From Halomonas sp. A11-A (lineage in GTDB: Bacteria > Pseudomonadota > Gammaproteobacteria > Pseudomonadales > Halomonadaceae), in the NCBI RefSeq assembly GCF_003182195.1, contig NZ_QGTM01000025.1, positions 1-40,926 of the forward strand: a stretch of 40,926 nucleotides of DNA, written 5' to 3'. A program made the translations under genes and the position numbers. Positions within the stretch are counted from its first letter, which is position 1. The number at the start of each line of letters is the position of its first letter. Under the pieces are notes generated by a model. That model had not been told where the DNA came from, did no database searches, and was given only the letters and a program-made list of their open reading frames with translations. This document shows, piece after piece, positions 34,471 through 40,926 of this stretch.

Positions 34471-36353
34471 ACCTAGAAAACCTTTCTGAGGAATCAAGGC
34501 ATGTCATTGACTTGATCAAGAGTAAAAAGCACTTCCTACTTAGTGGCGGTGCAGGTAGTGGTAAAACATATTCATTAGTGGAAGTGTTAAAAGCTGTAGT
34601 TAGCGATAGCCCTTCACTAAATATCGGGTGCATTACATACACCAATGCTGCAGTTAATGAAATTGAAGATCGAATTTCACACGAAAATTTATACGTCTCG
34701 ACTATACATGATTTCTTATGGGGAAATATTAAATGTTTTCAATCGGAGATTAAGGAGACGTTGATTGAACTTATAAATGACCCTGAGCAAACTAAAATCA
34801 AACATCCAGATAATGAGGTTGTTTCTCAGGATTTTTTTTATGACTGCGACTCGATTCAATATAAAGAATACTTAAAACTAGCAAAAGGCATAATATCACA
34901 CGATGAGGTCATAGTCTTGGCTTCTAAGATGTTTGAAAAGTACGAAAAGCTATGCTCGATAACAAAGGATAAATATCCGTTTATTTTTGTAGACGAATAT
35001 CAGGATACTGATCCTTTAGTTATAGATATATTGCTAGAGCATCTTGAAAAGTCAACCAAGGACAATGTTGTTGGCTTTTTTGGTGATGCAATGCAATCGA
35101 TTTATGATGGTAGTGTTGGTAATTTAGATAAGTATACGAGAACTGAAACGCCAAAAGTAATTGAGGTATTCAAGAAGCAAAACCGGCGTAATCCTTTAAA
35201 AATAATCAACTTGGCAAATCAGCTTAGAGTTGATGGGCTTATTCAGGAGCCTTCGAGAGATAGAACTGCTCCGAATATGGATGAGGACGGCAACGTCAAG
35301 CAAGGTCTTGTTGAATTTTTATACTCATCTAACGATAGTCTGGACTCAGTCAGGCAACATCTTGGATGGGAATTCGATAATAATGAATTAGTTAAGGAAC
35401 TTAATCTTACTCACAGCCTTATTGCAGATAAGGCTAATTTTCCTGAATTGATGCGTATTTATGATAAAGATAAAATCCTTGATTATATTAGAACTAAAAT
35501 AAGAAAATCTCTTGAAAGAGATGAGCCAGAATACGATTCTACAGGAAAAACACTTGCTCAAGTAATTGATCATGTTGGAAATCCAGATCCAACACCTGCA
35601 CAGAGTAATTACATTGATAATCATCCAAGATATTTTGATTTAGCCAAAAAACAGCCTTACGATAAGATATCAAAGCTATACGTTGACAAAGAACAACTGC
35701 TTGATGATAAGAAAAATAACGTTGGTGATGAAAGTAAACCTGGATCTAATAGAGATGATTTAGTCAAGCATCTGTTTAAAATAGAAAATTGCATACGACT
35801 CTATCAATCTAAAAAATTCAATCAGTTCATTAAAGCGACTGATTACTCCCTTACTTCTGTTCAAGATAAAATCAGGCTGAATAAAGCCATTCAGTCTTTT
35901 GAAATACAGGTGGGCATTAAGATAGGTGAGGTTATTGACCTCGCTCATGAGTTAGGTTTAGTTGTCAAGGATGACAATCTGGCAAGATACATAGAAGATA
36001 AATATTATTTATACAAGCAGGTGTGTGAAGTCAATTATCAAGAGTTCCGAAATGTCTTTGAATATCTCGAAGGGTACTTGCCATTCTCGACACAGCATAA
36101 AACTAAAGGTGCCGAATTTCCTGATGTTTTGGTAGTTCTGGATAATGGCAAGTGGAACCAATATAACTTTAATTATCTGTTTGAGCGAAACGGCACCGAT
36201 AGTGTTCGCCAGAGGTCAGAGAAAATATTTTATGTGTGTTGTACTCGTGCGAAAGAAAGGTTGGCTGTATTCTTTCCAAATCCAAGTGCTCAAGTCATTC
36301 AAACAGCGCTTAGTTGGTTTGGTGAGGATAATGTAGTTAATTTGGATGCTTGA
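34452..36353 (+). CDS. gajB: UvrD/Rep-like helicase, GajB-like
   Basis: 633 residues of an SF1 helicase, longer than the 490 or so residues known for GajB. Motif I is GGAGSGKTYS (32-41), motif II FVDEYQDTDPL (about 179-189), motif III GFFGDAMQSIYDG (about 208-220), motif IV QNRRNPLKI (about 243), motif V HKTKGAEF (about 550) and motif VI CCTRAKERL (about 596). ATG 34452 has AAGGA upstream within the end of gajA; the 19-base overlap indicates coupled translation. In Gabija, GajB forms a complex with GajA and senses DNA ends. The long middle region (about 290-540) may contain extra elements. Confidence 0.85.
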   Translation: MASKKLDLENLSEESRHVIDLIKSKKHFLLSGGAGSGKTYSLVEVLKAVVSDSPSLNIGCITYTNAAVNEIEDRISHENLYVSTIHDFLWGNIKCFQSEIKETLIELINDPEQTKIKHPDNEVVSQDFFYDCDSIQYKEYLKLAKGIISHDEVIVLASKMFEKYEKLCSITKDKYPFIFVDEYQDTDPLVIDILLEHLEKSTKDNVVGFFGDAMQSIYDGSVGNLDKYTRTETPKVIEVFKKQNRRNPLKIINLANQLRVDGLIQEPSRDRTAPNMDEDGNVKQGLVEFLYSSNDSLDSVRQHLGWEFDNNELVKELNLTHSLIADKANFPELMRIYDKDKILDYIRTKIRKSLERDEPEYDSTGKTLAQVIDHVGNPDPTPAQSNYIDNHPRYFDLAKKQPYDKISKLYVDKEQLLDDKKNNVGDESKPGSNRDDLVKHLFKIENCIRLYQSKKFNQFIKATDYSLTSVQDKIRLNKAIQSFEIQVGIKIGEVIDLAHELGLVVKDDNLARYIEDKYYLYKQVCEVNYQEFRNVFEYLEGYLPFSTQHKTKGAEFPDVLVVLDNGKWNQYNFNYLFERNGTDSVRQRSEKIFYVCCTRAKERLAVFFPNPSAQVIQTALSWFGEDNVVNLDA

Positions 36354-36371
36354 AAGGTTTAGTAAGCTTGC

Positions 36372-36443
36372 ATTTAACAAGGCGCTGCTGTCGGACAAAC
36401 TTTCCGCTGCGCTCCAAGTTTGCCGCAGAGCGAAGCGTTATGT
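36372..36443 (+). other. attC site 2
   Basis: R'' ATTTAAC (36372-36378) and R' GTTATGT (36437-36443) enclose 72 bp. The inner stem GGACAAACTT/AAGTTTGCC has the loop TCCGCTGCGCTCC, almost the same as in attC1, so the first two cassettes share an attC type. Confidence 0.92.
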
Positions 36444-36476
36444 GTGCGTCACCTGCAGGCCATGGATGGGAATCCT

Positions 36477-36611
36477 ATGACTAAGCATGTTGGTTCTTGC
36501 CTGTGTGGCACAGTGAGATTTGAGGTCCATGGTGACTTCGACAGCTTTTATCTGTGCCATTGTGAGTATTGCCAAAAAGATACGGGATCTGCTCATGCGG
36601 CAAATTTATTT
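36477..36611 (+). pseudogene. GFA-family enzyme gene, 5' part (split by IS)
   Basis: Residues 1-45 of a GFA/CENP-V-type protein: GSCLCGTVRFEVHG with the first CxC zinc site, then CHCEYCQKDTGSAHAANLF. ATG 36477 is chosen because the domain begins there; ATG 36462 is the alternative. The frame runs exactly to the end of the target repeat ATTTATTT and continues in register at 39992. Such proteins bind zinc and are annotated as glutathione-dependent formaldehyde-activating-like; their substrates are mostly unknown. Confidence 0.88.
36604..36611 (+). repeat. Target site duplication, left copy
   Basis: ATTTATTT directly before the left inverted repeat of the IS; the same 8 bp follow the right end at 39984-39991. 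An 8-bp duplication is usual for ISL3 elements. Confidence 0.95.
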
Positions 36612-36630
36612 GGGTATACGGATTTAATGG

Positions 36631-36656
36631 TTGATGGGGCACCTTCACCCCATCAA
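36631..36656. terminator. Inverted repeat downstream of tnpA
   Basis: A perfect 9-bp stem (TTGATGGGG/CCCCATCAA) with an 8-nt loop lies just past the tnpA stop codon and inside the left IS end. It may end the czcD-lspA-tnpA transcript or block entry of outside transcription into the IS. Confidence 0.5.
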
Positions 36657-36669
36657 TCTGATACCACCC

Positions 36670-37959
36670 TCAGATGGTTGATAGATCGACTCCGTAGTTG
36701 AGTTCCTCTGCGAAGTCCGGCAGTCCGTAACCGATGGTTTTCTTGTAGAAAGGAGAGACCTTCGCAGTCGGTGCCTTCTTCTTGTGCTTCGTGGTGTAGA
36801 GCATTCGTGCCCGCATCACCTCGAAGGAGTAACCGCGCCCTTCACGGTTCTTGTCCTTGGCCAGTCGGTTGATGGACTCCGTGTAAGCGTTGGTGACGGG
36901 CATGTCCGTCTCGAAGTAGGTCATGGTCTCTTCGCGCCAGTTTCCCACTGCCCTGACCAGATCGCTCCAGACTTCCTTTTGGCCCTTCGGGATGGTGGCT
37001 ATCCACTCGTCCAGGGCGGCTTCTGCCTGGAGCCGTGTGGTGGCGTCCCAGATGCCGTAGAAGCGCTCCTTGTGCTCGTAGGCGGCCAGCAGTTGCGGGA
37101 ACGCGCCTGTCCAGGTCTCCATGATGAGGCGCTCCCGGTCTGAGACTTCGTGAGCGCGTTTCAGCAGGATTTTCCGGTCTCCCTTGAGAGTCCGGCTCTG
37201 GGACGGTTTCGGCTCCTTTCTGAGGCCCTTGCGCACTCTCTCTAGGGCATCGTTGGCCATGCGCACCACATGGAACTTATCGACCACGATACGGGCCTGG
37301 GGCAGCACAGCCTTGACCGCTGCCCGGTAGGGGTTCCACATGTCCATGCTGACGATCTCGACCTTCTGCCGGTCTTTCAGCTTCATCAGGTAGTTGGTCA
37401 CCACGTCCTGGCGGCGGGTGGCCAGCAGGTCGAGCAGGGTTCGCTCCTCAATGTTGGTCAGAATGCAGCGGTAGCGCTTGTTCAGGTATAGCTCGTCAAT
37501 GCCCAGGATGCGGGGCGTCTCGAAGCGGTGCCAGCGCCCCAGGAACTCGGCGCGGGCGTTGAAGATGTCGCGCACCGTCTTCTCGTCCAGGCCGGTCTGT
37601 GCCGCCACAAAGGTGTAGGGGTGGTTGAAGGATTCCTTCTCCACGTACTCATGCAGCCGCAGTGTCATACGGAATCCGTCCACCATCTCCGGTAGCTGGG
37701 GCCTGAATGTTGTCTTGCAGGCCCGGCAGGTGTATCGGCGGCGGACCACCCAGAGAGTGACCCGCTTGCCGTGGATGGGCAGATCACGATAGGGAACGTC
37801 ACGCTTGCCGAACCGTACGAACTCACCCTGCACGCCGCATTCCTCGCAGGCGATGGGATCGGGCACGTCCACCTGGAAGTGCATTTCGTCGTCGGTTGAT
37901 TTGCAGCCCAGTACTTGGTATTGCGGCAGGTGAAGGATGTTGTCGGGAAGTTCGGTCAT
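36670..37959 (-). CDS. tnpA: ISL3-family transposase
   Basis: 429 residues, the usual ISL3 length. N-terminal zinc ribbons (CEECG and CRACKTTF) are followed by a helix-turn-helix region (QTGLDEKTVRDIF) and the DDE core: Asp in ILGIDELYL, Asp in IVSMDMWNPYRAAV, Glu in VTNAYTESINRLAKDKNR. It is the last gene of the czcD-lspA-tnpA unit on the minus strand, 21 bases after lspA. There is no strong Shine-Dalgarno at ATG 37959. Confidence 0.95.
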   Translation of the reverse strand: MTELPDNILHLPQYQVLGCKSTDDEMHFQVDVPDPIACEECGVQGEFVRFGKRDVPYRDLPIHGKRVTLWVVRRRYTCRACKTTFRPQLPEMVDGFRMTLRLHEYVEKESFNHPYTFVAAQTGLDEKTVRDIFNARAEFLGRWHRFETPRILGIDELYLNKRYRCILTNIEERTLLDLLATRRQDVVTNYLMKLKDRQKVEIVSMDMWNPYRAAVKAVLPQARIVVDKFHVVRMANDALERVRKGLRKEPKPSQSRTLKGDRKILLKRAHEVSDRERLIMETWTGAFPQLLAAYEHKERFYGIWDATTRLQAEAALDEWIATIPKGQKEVWSDLVRAVGNWREETMTYFETDMPVTNAYTESINRLAKDKNREGRGYSFEVMRARMLYTTKHKKKAPTAKVSPFYKKTIGYGLPDFAEELNYGVDLSTI

Positions 37960-37980
37960 GGTGTTGTATAGGCGTAGGTG

Positions 37981-38493
37981 TCAGTCAGATCCATCCGGCT
38001 CGGCATTGGTGTTTGCTTTTTTACCCAACAAGCTGCTGGAAACGAAAAGTAAGGCACCGAGGACAATTGCAATATCAGCCAGGTTGAAGGCCGGCCAATG
38101 CCAGTCTCGCCAATAGAAATCAAAGGAATCCACAACATAGCCGCGAAAGACCCGGTCAATCAGGTTGCCCATGGCGCCACCGAGGATAAGACTGTAAGCG
38201 ATGGCTTCTCCTTTATGACGATTTTCAAGGATCAGCTTGATCAGAAAAATCGAGACCACTACCGCGATTCCGATAAAAAAGTAGCGCTGCCAGCCTCCAC
38301 CATTCGCAAAAAGACTGAATGCGGCACCGGTGTTCCATAGGTGCACCCAGTTAAAGAACGGGGTCACCGAAACATACTCGCCATAGGCCATTGATTGCTG
38401 CACCAGCCACTTTACAGCCTGATCAGACGCTGCCAGCAGGCCCGATATGGACAATAGGGCATACGGCGAGAGCTTTTTGCCAATAATGAGCAT
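37981..38493 (-). CDS. lspA: Lipoprotein signal peptidase (IS-borne copy)
   Basis: A 170-residue type II signal peptidase with four transmembrane helices. The catalytic Asp pair is in GNLIDRV (about 110-116) and FNLADIAIV (about 136-144), and the conserved NTGAAFSLF segment is present. It cleaves prolipoprotein signal peptides in the inner membrane. It starts three bases after the czcD stop codon. An extra lspA in an IS with metal genes is known from ISPpu12; it may help process metal-related lipoproteins or give resistance to inhibitors such as globomycin (inference). Confidence 0.93.
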   Translation of the reverse strand: MLIIGKKLSPYALLSISGLLAASDQAVKWLVQQSMAYGEYVSVTPFFNWVHLWNTGAAFSLFANGGGWQRYFFIGIAVVVSIFLIKLILENRHKGEAIAYSLILGGAMGNLIDRVFRGYVVDSFDFYWRDWHWPAFNLADIAIVLGALLFVSSSLLGKKANTNAEPDGSD

Positions 38494-38496
38494 TAT

Positions 38497-39393
38497 TTAA
38501 CCCTTCAACGCCAGAATGCGTCTGGCACCGTTAAGTACAATGCCCCCCGCGATGGTGCCGATAATCAGATCCGGATAATTGGACCCGGTCCACGCGACCA
38601 GGGCGCCGGCGGTGATGACCCCCAGGTTGATCACCACGTCGTTGGCCGAAAATATCCAGCTTGCCTTCATGTGCGCCCCGCCTTCCCGATGTTTGGATAT
38701 GAGCAGCAGACAACTGGTATTGGCAATCAATGCGACGAATGCGATAGCCATCATCACCAGCGATTCAGGCTCACTACCGAATACAAAGCGTCTCACCACC
38801 TCTACGAGCACGCCCACAGCCAAGATCAGTTGCAGTACACCAGCAAGATGCGCGGCACGTACCTGCCTTTTCACGCTATGTCCAACCGCATAAAGGGCAA
38901 GCCCGTACACCGCCGCATCGGCAAAATTGTCCAGGGATTCTCCAATCAGGCCGGTGGACTGGGCGATCAGACCGGCAGTCATTTCCACCACGAACAGAAG
39001 TGCATTGATGCCGAGCAACCAGCGCAGGGTCCCGGATTCTTGCTTAGCAGAAGCTGCCGAAAACTCGGCGGCCTTGATGGTCTCCGGATTTGCAGCGACG
39101 GTTTCCTGAAGCGAGGCGCCTAGCCCCAAGGTCTTCAGTTTCGAGGTGACGGGCTCGACCTCGCCGTCATGCACGACCTTCAGCCGGCGGTTCGACAAGT
39201 CGAAGGACAGCGCCCGAATCTCCTCAAAGCCGTTCAGGGCTAGGCGAATCATTCGTTCTTCTGATGGACAGTCCATCTTCGGCACGGCATAAACACTGAC
39301 CCATCTCCCTGGCGCCTCGGAGGAGGCCTGTATATCGGTATCCGCTGCGGACGTTGCATCACCGCCACAGGCGCCACCACAGGATTTGCTCAT
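38497..39393 (-). CDS. CzcD-like cation diffusion facilitator (IS-borne)
   Basis: 298 residues from ATG 39393 (GGAG upstream). An N-terminal region with Cys-rich SKSCGGACGG and an HMA-like segment (VYAVPKMDCPSEERMIRLAL) precedes six transmembrane segments. Site A is in GESLDNFADAAVYGLAL (DxxxD-type) and the helix 5 site in SWIFSANDVVINLGVI. It should export Zn/Cd/Co-type divalent cations. First of the czcD-lspA-tnpA operon, driven by the MerR-type promoter at 39427-39457 and divergent from merR. Confidence 0.9.
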   Translation of the reverse strand: MSKSCGGACGGDATSAADTDIQASSEAPGRWVSVYAVPKMDCPSEERMIRLALNGFEEIRALSFDLSNRRLKVVHDGEVEPVTSKLKTLGLGASLQETVAANPETIKAAEFSAASAKQESGTLRWLLGINALLFVVEMTAGLIAQSTGLIGESLDNFADAAVYGLALYAVGHSVKRQVRAAHLAGVLQLILAVGVLVEVVRRFVFGSEPESLVMMAIAFVALIANTSCLLLISKHREGGAHMKASWIFSANDVVINLGVITAGALVAWTGSNYPDLIIGTIAGGIVLNGARRILALKG

Positions 39394-39426
39394 GATACGA
39401 CTCCACTTGAACAATGTTGTGGTACC

Positions 39427-39457
39427 ATTTAAAACTATAAAGCTACTATAAGGTCAA
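39427..39457 (-). promoter_or_regulatory. MerR-type metal-responsive promoter of the IS operon
   Basis: On the minus strand, -35 TTGACC (39457-39452) and -10 TTAAAT (39432-39427) are separated by exactly 19 bases, the stretched spacing typical of MerR-family promoters. The spacer holds the dyad CTTATAG/CTTTATAG, similar to CadR/PbrR operators. Binding of the regulator would realign the promoter when metal is present. Confidence 0.8.
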
Positions 39458-39488
39458 TAGAGTAAAGAATCCGTTGGGGAGGAGGCTG

Positions 39489-39896
39489 ATGCGCATTGGT
39501 CAGTTGGCGCAGTTGGTAGGGGTCGAAACACAGACGATCCGCTTCTATGAACAGCAGGGCTTGTTGCCGCCGCCTGATCGGCAGGACAACGGTTACCGTG
39601 TCTATACCGAGAAACACGTTGAGGGGCTGGCCTTCATCCGTCGCTGCAGAATCCTGGGCCTGTCACTGGCTGAGATTCACGAACTACAGAGCTATCAGGA
39701 CGACCCTCATCAGCCTTGTACCGCCGTCAACGCCTTGCTCGATGATCACATCTCTCATGTGCGGTCGCAGATAACCGCTCTGCAAGCGCTTGAGAAACAA
39801 CTCGTTTCACTGAGAGCGAGTTGCAACGATGACCGGGAAGTTGAGGCGTGTGGGGTTCTTGCTGGAATTAGCGAAGGAAACATGCACCAGCAGTAG
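39489..39896 (+). CDS. MerR-family metal regulator (CadR/PbrR-like)
   Basis: 135 residues. The winged-helix DNA-binding N-terminus (MRIGQLAQLVGVETQTIRFYEQ) and coiled coil are followed by a metal-binding region. Cys residues at about 77 (QPCTAV), 113 (SCNDD) and 120 (EACGVL) match the Cys pattern of CadR/PbrR sensors for Cd/Pb/Zn. ATG 39489 is chosen because GGGGAGGAGG lies directly upstream. It is divergent from the czcD operon and shares its operator. Confidence 0.92.
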   Translation: MRIGQLAQLVGVETQTIRFYEQQGLLPPPDRQDNGYRVYTEKHVEGLAFIRRCRILGLSLAEIHELQSYQDDPHQPCTAVNALLDDHISHVRSQITALQALEKQLVSLRASCNDDREVEACGVLAGISEGNMHQQ

Positions 39897-39983
39897 GTGA
39901 AGCATCAACCAGATAATCCGATGAGATGCCGGTCTGTCTCACTCTCATGCAAAGGTAAGATCAACCATTTAATCCGCTTACCC

Positions 39984-39991
39984 ATTTATTT
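39984..39991 (+). repeat. Target site duplication, right copy
   Basis: ATTTATTT, identical to the left copy at 36604-36611. Confidence 0.95.
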
Positions 39992-40258
39992 TCGCAGTCA
40001 ACTAAACTGACCTGGCTGGCGGGTGTAGATGCTGTGACTTCCTTTACGCTTCCAGGTACTCGCCACAATAAAAGCTTCTGTAGATCGTGTGGTTCAGCAT
40101 TACCAAGCACCCAACTTACAGACCTGCTCGTTGTTCCCGCAGGGTGTTTGGATACTGAAGTCTCTGTGGTGCCAACTGCGCACATCTTCACATCGAGCAG
40201 AGCGGTTTGGGACGCGGCGATTGGTGACGTGCCAGAGTTCGAGGGCCTGCCAGAGTAG
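39992..40258 (+). pseudogene. GFA-family enzyme gene, 3' part (split by IS)
   Basis: 88 residues continuing the 5' part exactly in frame: SQSTKLTWLAGVDAVTSFTL, then FCRSCGSALP (the second zinc CxxC) and FEGLPE at the end. Joined across one target repeat it restores a 133-residue protein with all conserved Cys residues, so the IS is the only damage. The 3' end stops at TAG 40258, ten bases before attC3. Confidence 0.9.
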
Positions 40259-40267
40259 GCTAAGATC

Positions 40268-40339
40268 ACATAACCAGTGGCTGTTGGCGGACGCACCTTC
40301 GCTGGCGCTCCGGCCAGCCGCAAAGCCAGGGCGTTATGC
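40268..40339 (+). other. attC site 3
   Basis: R'' ACATAAC (40268-40274) and R' GTTATGC (40333-40339) bound 72 bp with the inner palindrome GGCGGACGCACC...GGCCAGCCGC. The loop differs from attC1 and attC2, so this cassette probably came from a different source. Confidence 0.9.
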
Positions 40340-40406
40340 GCGTCTACGACGCAGTCTGTCGCTCAGATTTCGTAAGCTGAGAGAATAGCGAGCAAAAGGA
40401 AAAAAT

Positions 40407-40736
40407 ATGCCAAATTTTGATCAAAACTTTGAAGTAACTCGCCTTACTATGCTTGCCAAGCAATACCCTGAGATTGTGAAGGCAACTGGTGAAGTGATTT
40501 TTTGTGCGGAAGATAATGAAGATCGTTTGAGCGGTACGCGTTGGAAAGTTGAAGATAGCATTTTTGAGCAGGCAACTGAATCGGGATTTAAAGTACACCT
40601 GATTGAATTGCTTGATAATTTTATTGAGTATCGGGGGCGGTGTAATGAGCTACCGAAGAAGGAAGGTGTCGTTCGTTTTGGTGATGGTAGCTTGAATATT
40701 GAGTGGCTTCCTGATGGCTCTACGGAGCTTTCTTAA
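40407..40736 (+). CDS. Cassette 4 gene of unknown function (109 residues)
   Basis: A soluble, acidic protein without signal peptide or transmembrane segment; I do not recognise a family. It begins 73 bases after the cassette start with an AAAAGGA-type ribosome binding site. Its TAA overlaps the ATG of the following gene (TAATG), so the two are translationally coupled, as in toxin-antitoxin or toxin-immunity pairs, though sequence alone does not show this. Confidence 0.7.
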   Translation: MPNFDQNFEVTRLTMLAKQYPEIVKATGEVIFCAEDNEDRLSGTRWKVEDSIFEQATESGFKVHLIELLDNFIEYRGRCNELPKKEGVVRFGDGSLNIEWLPDGSTELS

Positions 40737-40832
40737 TGGATGCATTGTTTAATGATTACGCAACGATATTGAGTGATCTTAAGATTAGCTCGTTCAACCT
40801 TGAAGAGGACAAATACTCAGGTGTGTTTTTAC
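40736..40832 (+). CDS. Second cassette 4 gene, cut by an insertion
   Basis: Begins MDALFNDYATILSDLKISS, 32 residues before sequence character changes at about 40833. GGAG lies upstream of the ATG, which overlaps the preceding stop. The frame runs to the window end but the later part is GC-rich and belongs to the following element, so this is probably an interrupted gene. No family recognised. Confidence 0.55.
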
Positions 40833-40926
40833 GGCTCTTCGTCGTTGGGTGTGGAATTCGCCCCCTGAGCTGGGCCAGGATATGGCCTCCACGACGACAG
40901 GAGGCATGGCATGGACGGCACCCAGA
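40833..40926 (+). mobile_element. Left end of a probable insertion sequence (partial)
   Basis: GC-rich DNA starts abruptly with GGCTCTTCGTCGTTGGGTG, a typical IS terminal start. An AGGAGG ribosome site (40899-40904) precedes ATG 40911 (MDGTQ...), which could be a transposase start. The element continues beyond the window; family (ISNCY or ISL3-like) is a guess. Confidence 0.5.

Larger units (their letters stand above)
32253..36437 (+). mobile_element. Integron cassette 2 (Gabija-like defence cassette)
   Basis: A 4185-bp cassette, far larger than the 0.5-1 kb typical of cassettes. Its first bases TTAAAT and its attC R'' box ATTTAAC are exact complements, so it is one cassette, not a fusion of two. 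It is AT-rich and carries just the two overlapping genes of a Gabija-type system. Confidence 0.9.
36612..39983 (+). mobile_element. ISL3-family element, ISPpu12-like, with CDF, LspA and MerR genes
   Basis: Exactly 3372 bp between imperfect 24-bp terminal repeats that begin GGGTATACGGATTTAATGG on the left and GGGTAAGCGGATTAAATGG on the reversed right end (about 21/24 identical). It contains a transposase, lipoprotein signal peptidase, cation transporter and MerR regulator. This gene set and size match ISPpu12 of Pseudomonas putida as I recall it. It is GC-rich unlike the cassette it entered, and all four genes appear intact, so it may still be mobile. Confidence 0.93.
36438..40333 (+). mobile_element. 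Integron cassette 3 (GFA gene interrupted by an IS)
   Basis: 3896 bp from TTATGT to G40333; its start complements R'' ACATAAC of attC3. Removing the 3372-bp IS and one 8-bp target repeat leaves a 516-bp cassette, an ordinary size, with a single GFA-family gene. Confidence 0.9.

Noticed and set aside
37981..38493. lspA as a chromosomal housekeeping copy
   Set aside because: It lies inside the IS ends with tnpA and czcD and so is an accessory copy.

Overview
The window reads as the chromosome of a GC-rich gammaproteobacterium. Protein content and codon use suggest Halomonadaceae (Halomonas-like); this is inference, as there is no rRNA or other marker gene. Bases 1 to about 29,500 are dense, GC-rich housekeeping and transport genes with ATGA-type overlaps and good Shine-Dalgarno sequences. 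From about 31,000 the base composition changes sharply: a mobile integron cassette array of mostly AT-rich genes starts beside an integron integrase.

Layout. (1) 1-1323: an ABC-2 exporter whose permease gene is broken at about position 90 by unrelated DNA. (2) 1453-4487: a parvulin isomerase with a clear terminator, a small membrane protein, a YbgA-type DUF523/DUF1722 protein and a SAM methyltransferase. (3) 4576-11362: a peptide-type ABC operon (binding protein, two permeases, two ATPases). It carries a 5-bp tandem-repeat frameshift, and a deletion appears to fuse the binding protein to the first permease. (4) 11421-15635 (minus strand): glutaredoxin-like protein, M1-type peptidase, ChaN-PDZ protein, YbaK-type deacylase. 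(5) 15842-18430: lipoprotein, polytopic membrane protein and class A beta-lactamase-like hydrolase. (6) 18567-22490: a four-gene Mn/Zn/Fe (Tro/Sit-type) ABC importer. (7) 22600-29167: a truncated Nudix-MBL protein, a CDF-like transporter, a double-CDGSH/glutamate-synthase fusion and an OsmC-YcaO fusion. (8) 29180-29788: remnants of an ABC exporter and of an Asp/Glu racemase.

(9) 29933-40926: the integron. intI (minus strand) is followed by attI and four cassettes. The boundaries can be proved from the sequence: for cassettes 1-3 the first six bases (after the G of the core) are the exact complement of the R'' box of that cassette's own attC. Cassette 1 holds a SHOCT-tailed membrane protein and a HEPN-like protein. 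Cassette 2 (4185 bp, very large for a cassette) holds an OLD-family ATPase/TOPRIM nuclease gene overlapping a UvrD-like helicase gene, which is the architecture of the Gabija anti-phage system. Cassette 3 carried a GFA-family gene that is now split by a 3372-bp ISPpu12-like element (ISL3 transposase, LspA, CDF transporter, MerR regulator) with a perfect 8-bp target duplication. Cassette 4 has two coupled unknown genes, the second cut by the edge of another apparent insertion sequence at the window end.

The most interesting content is the integron-borne defence cassette: a complete two-gene Gabija-like system in mobile cassette form, second from attI, behind a possible HEPN cassette.
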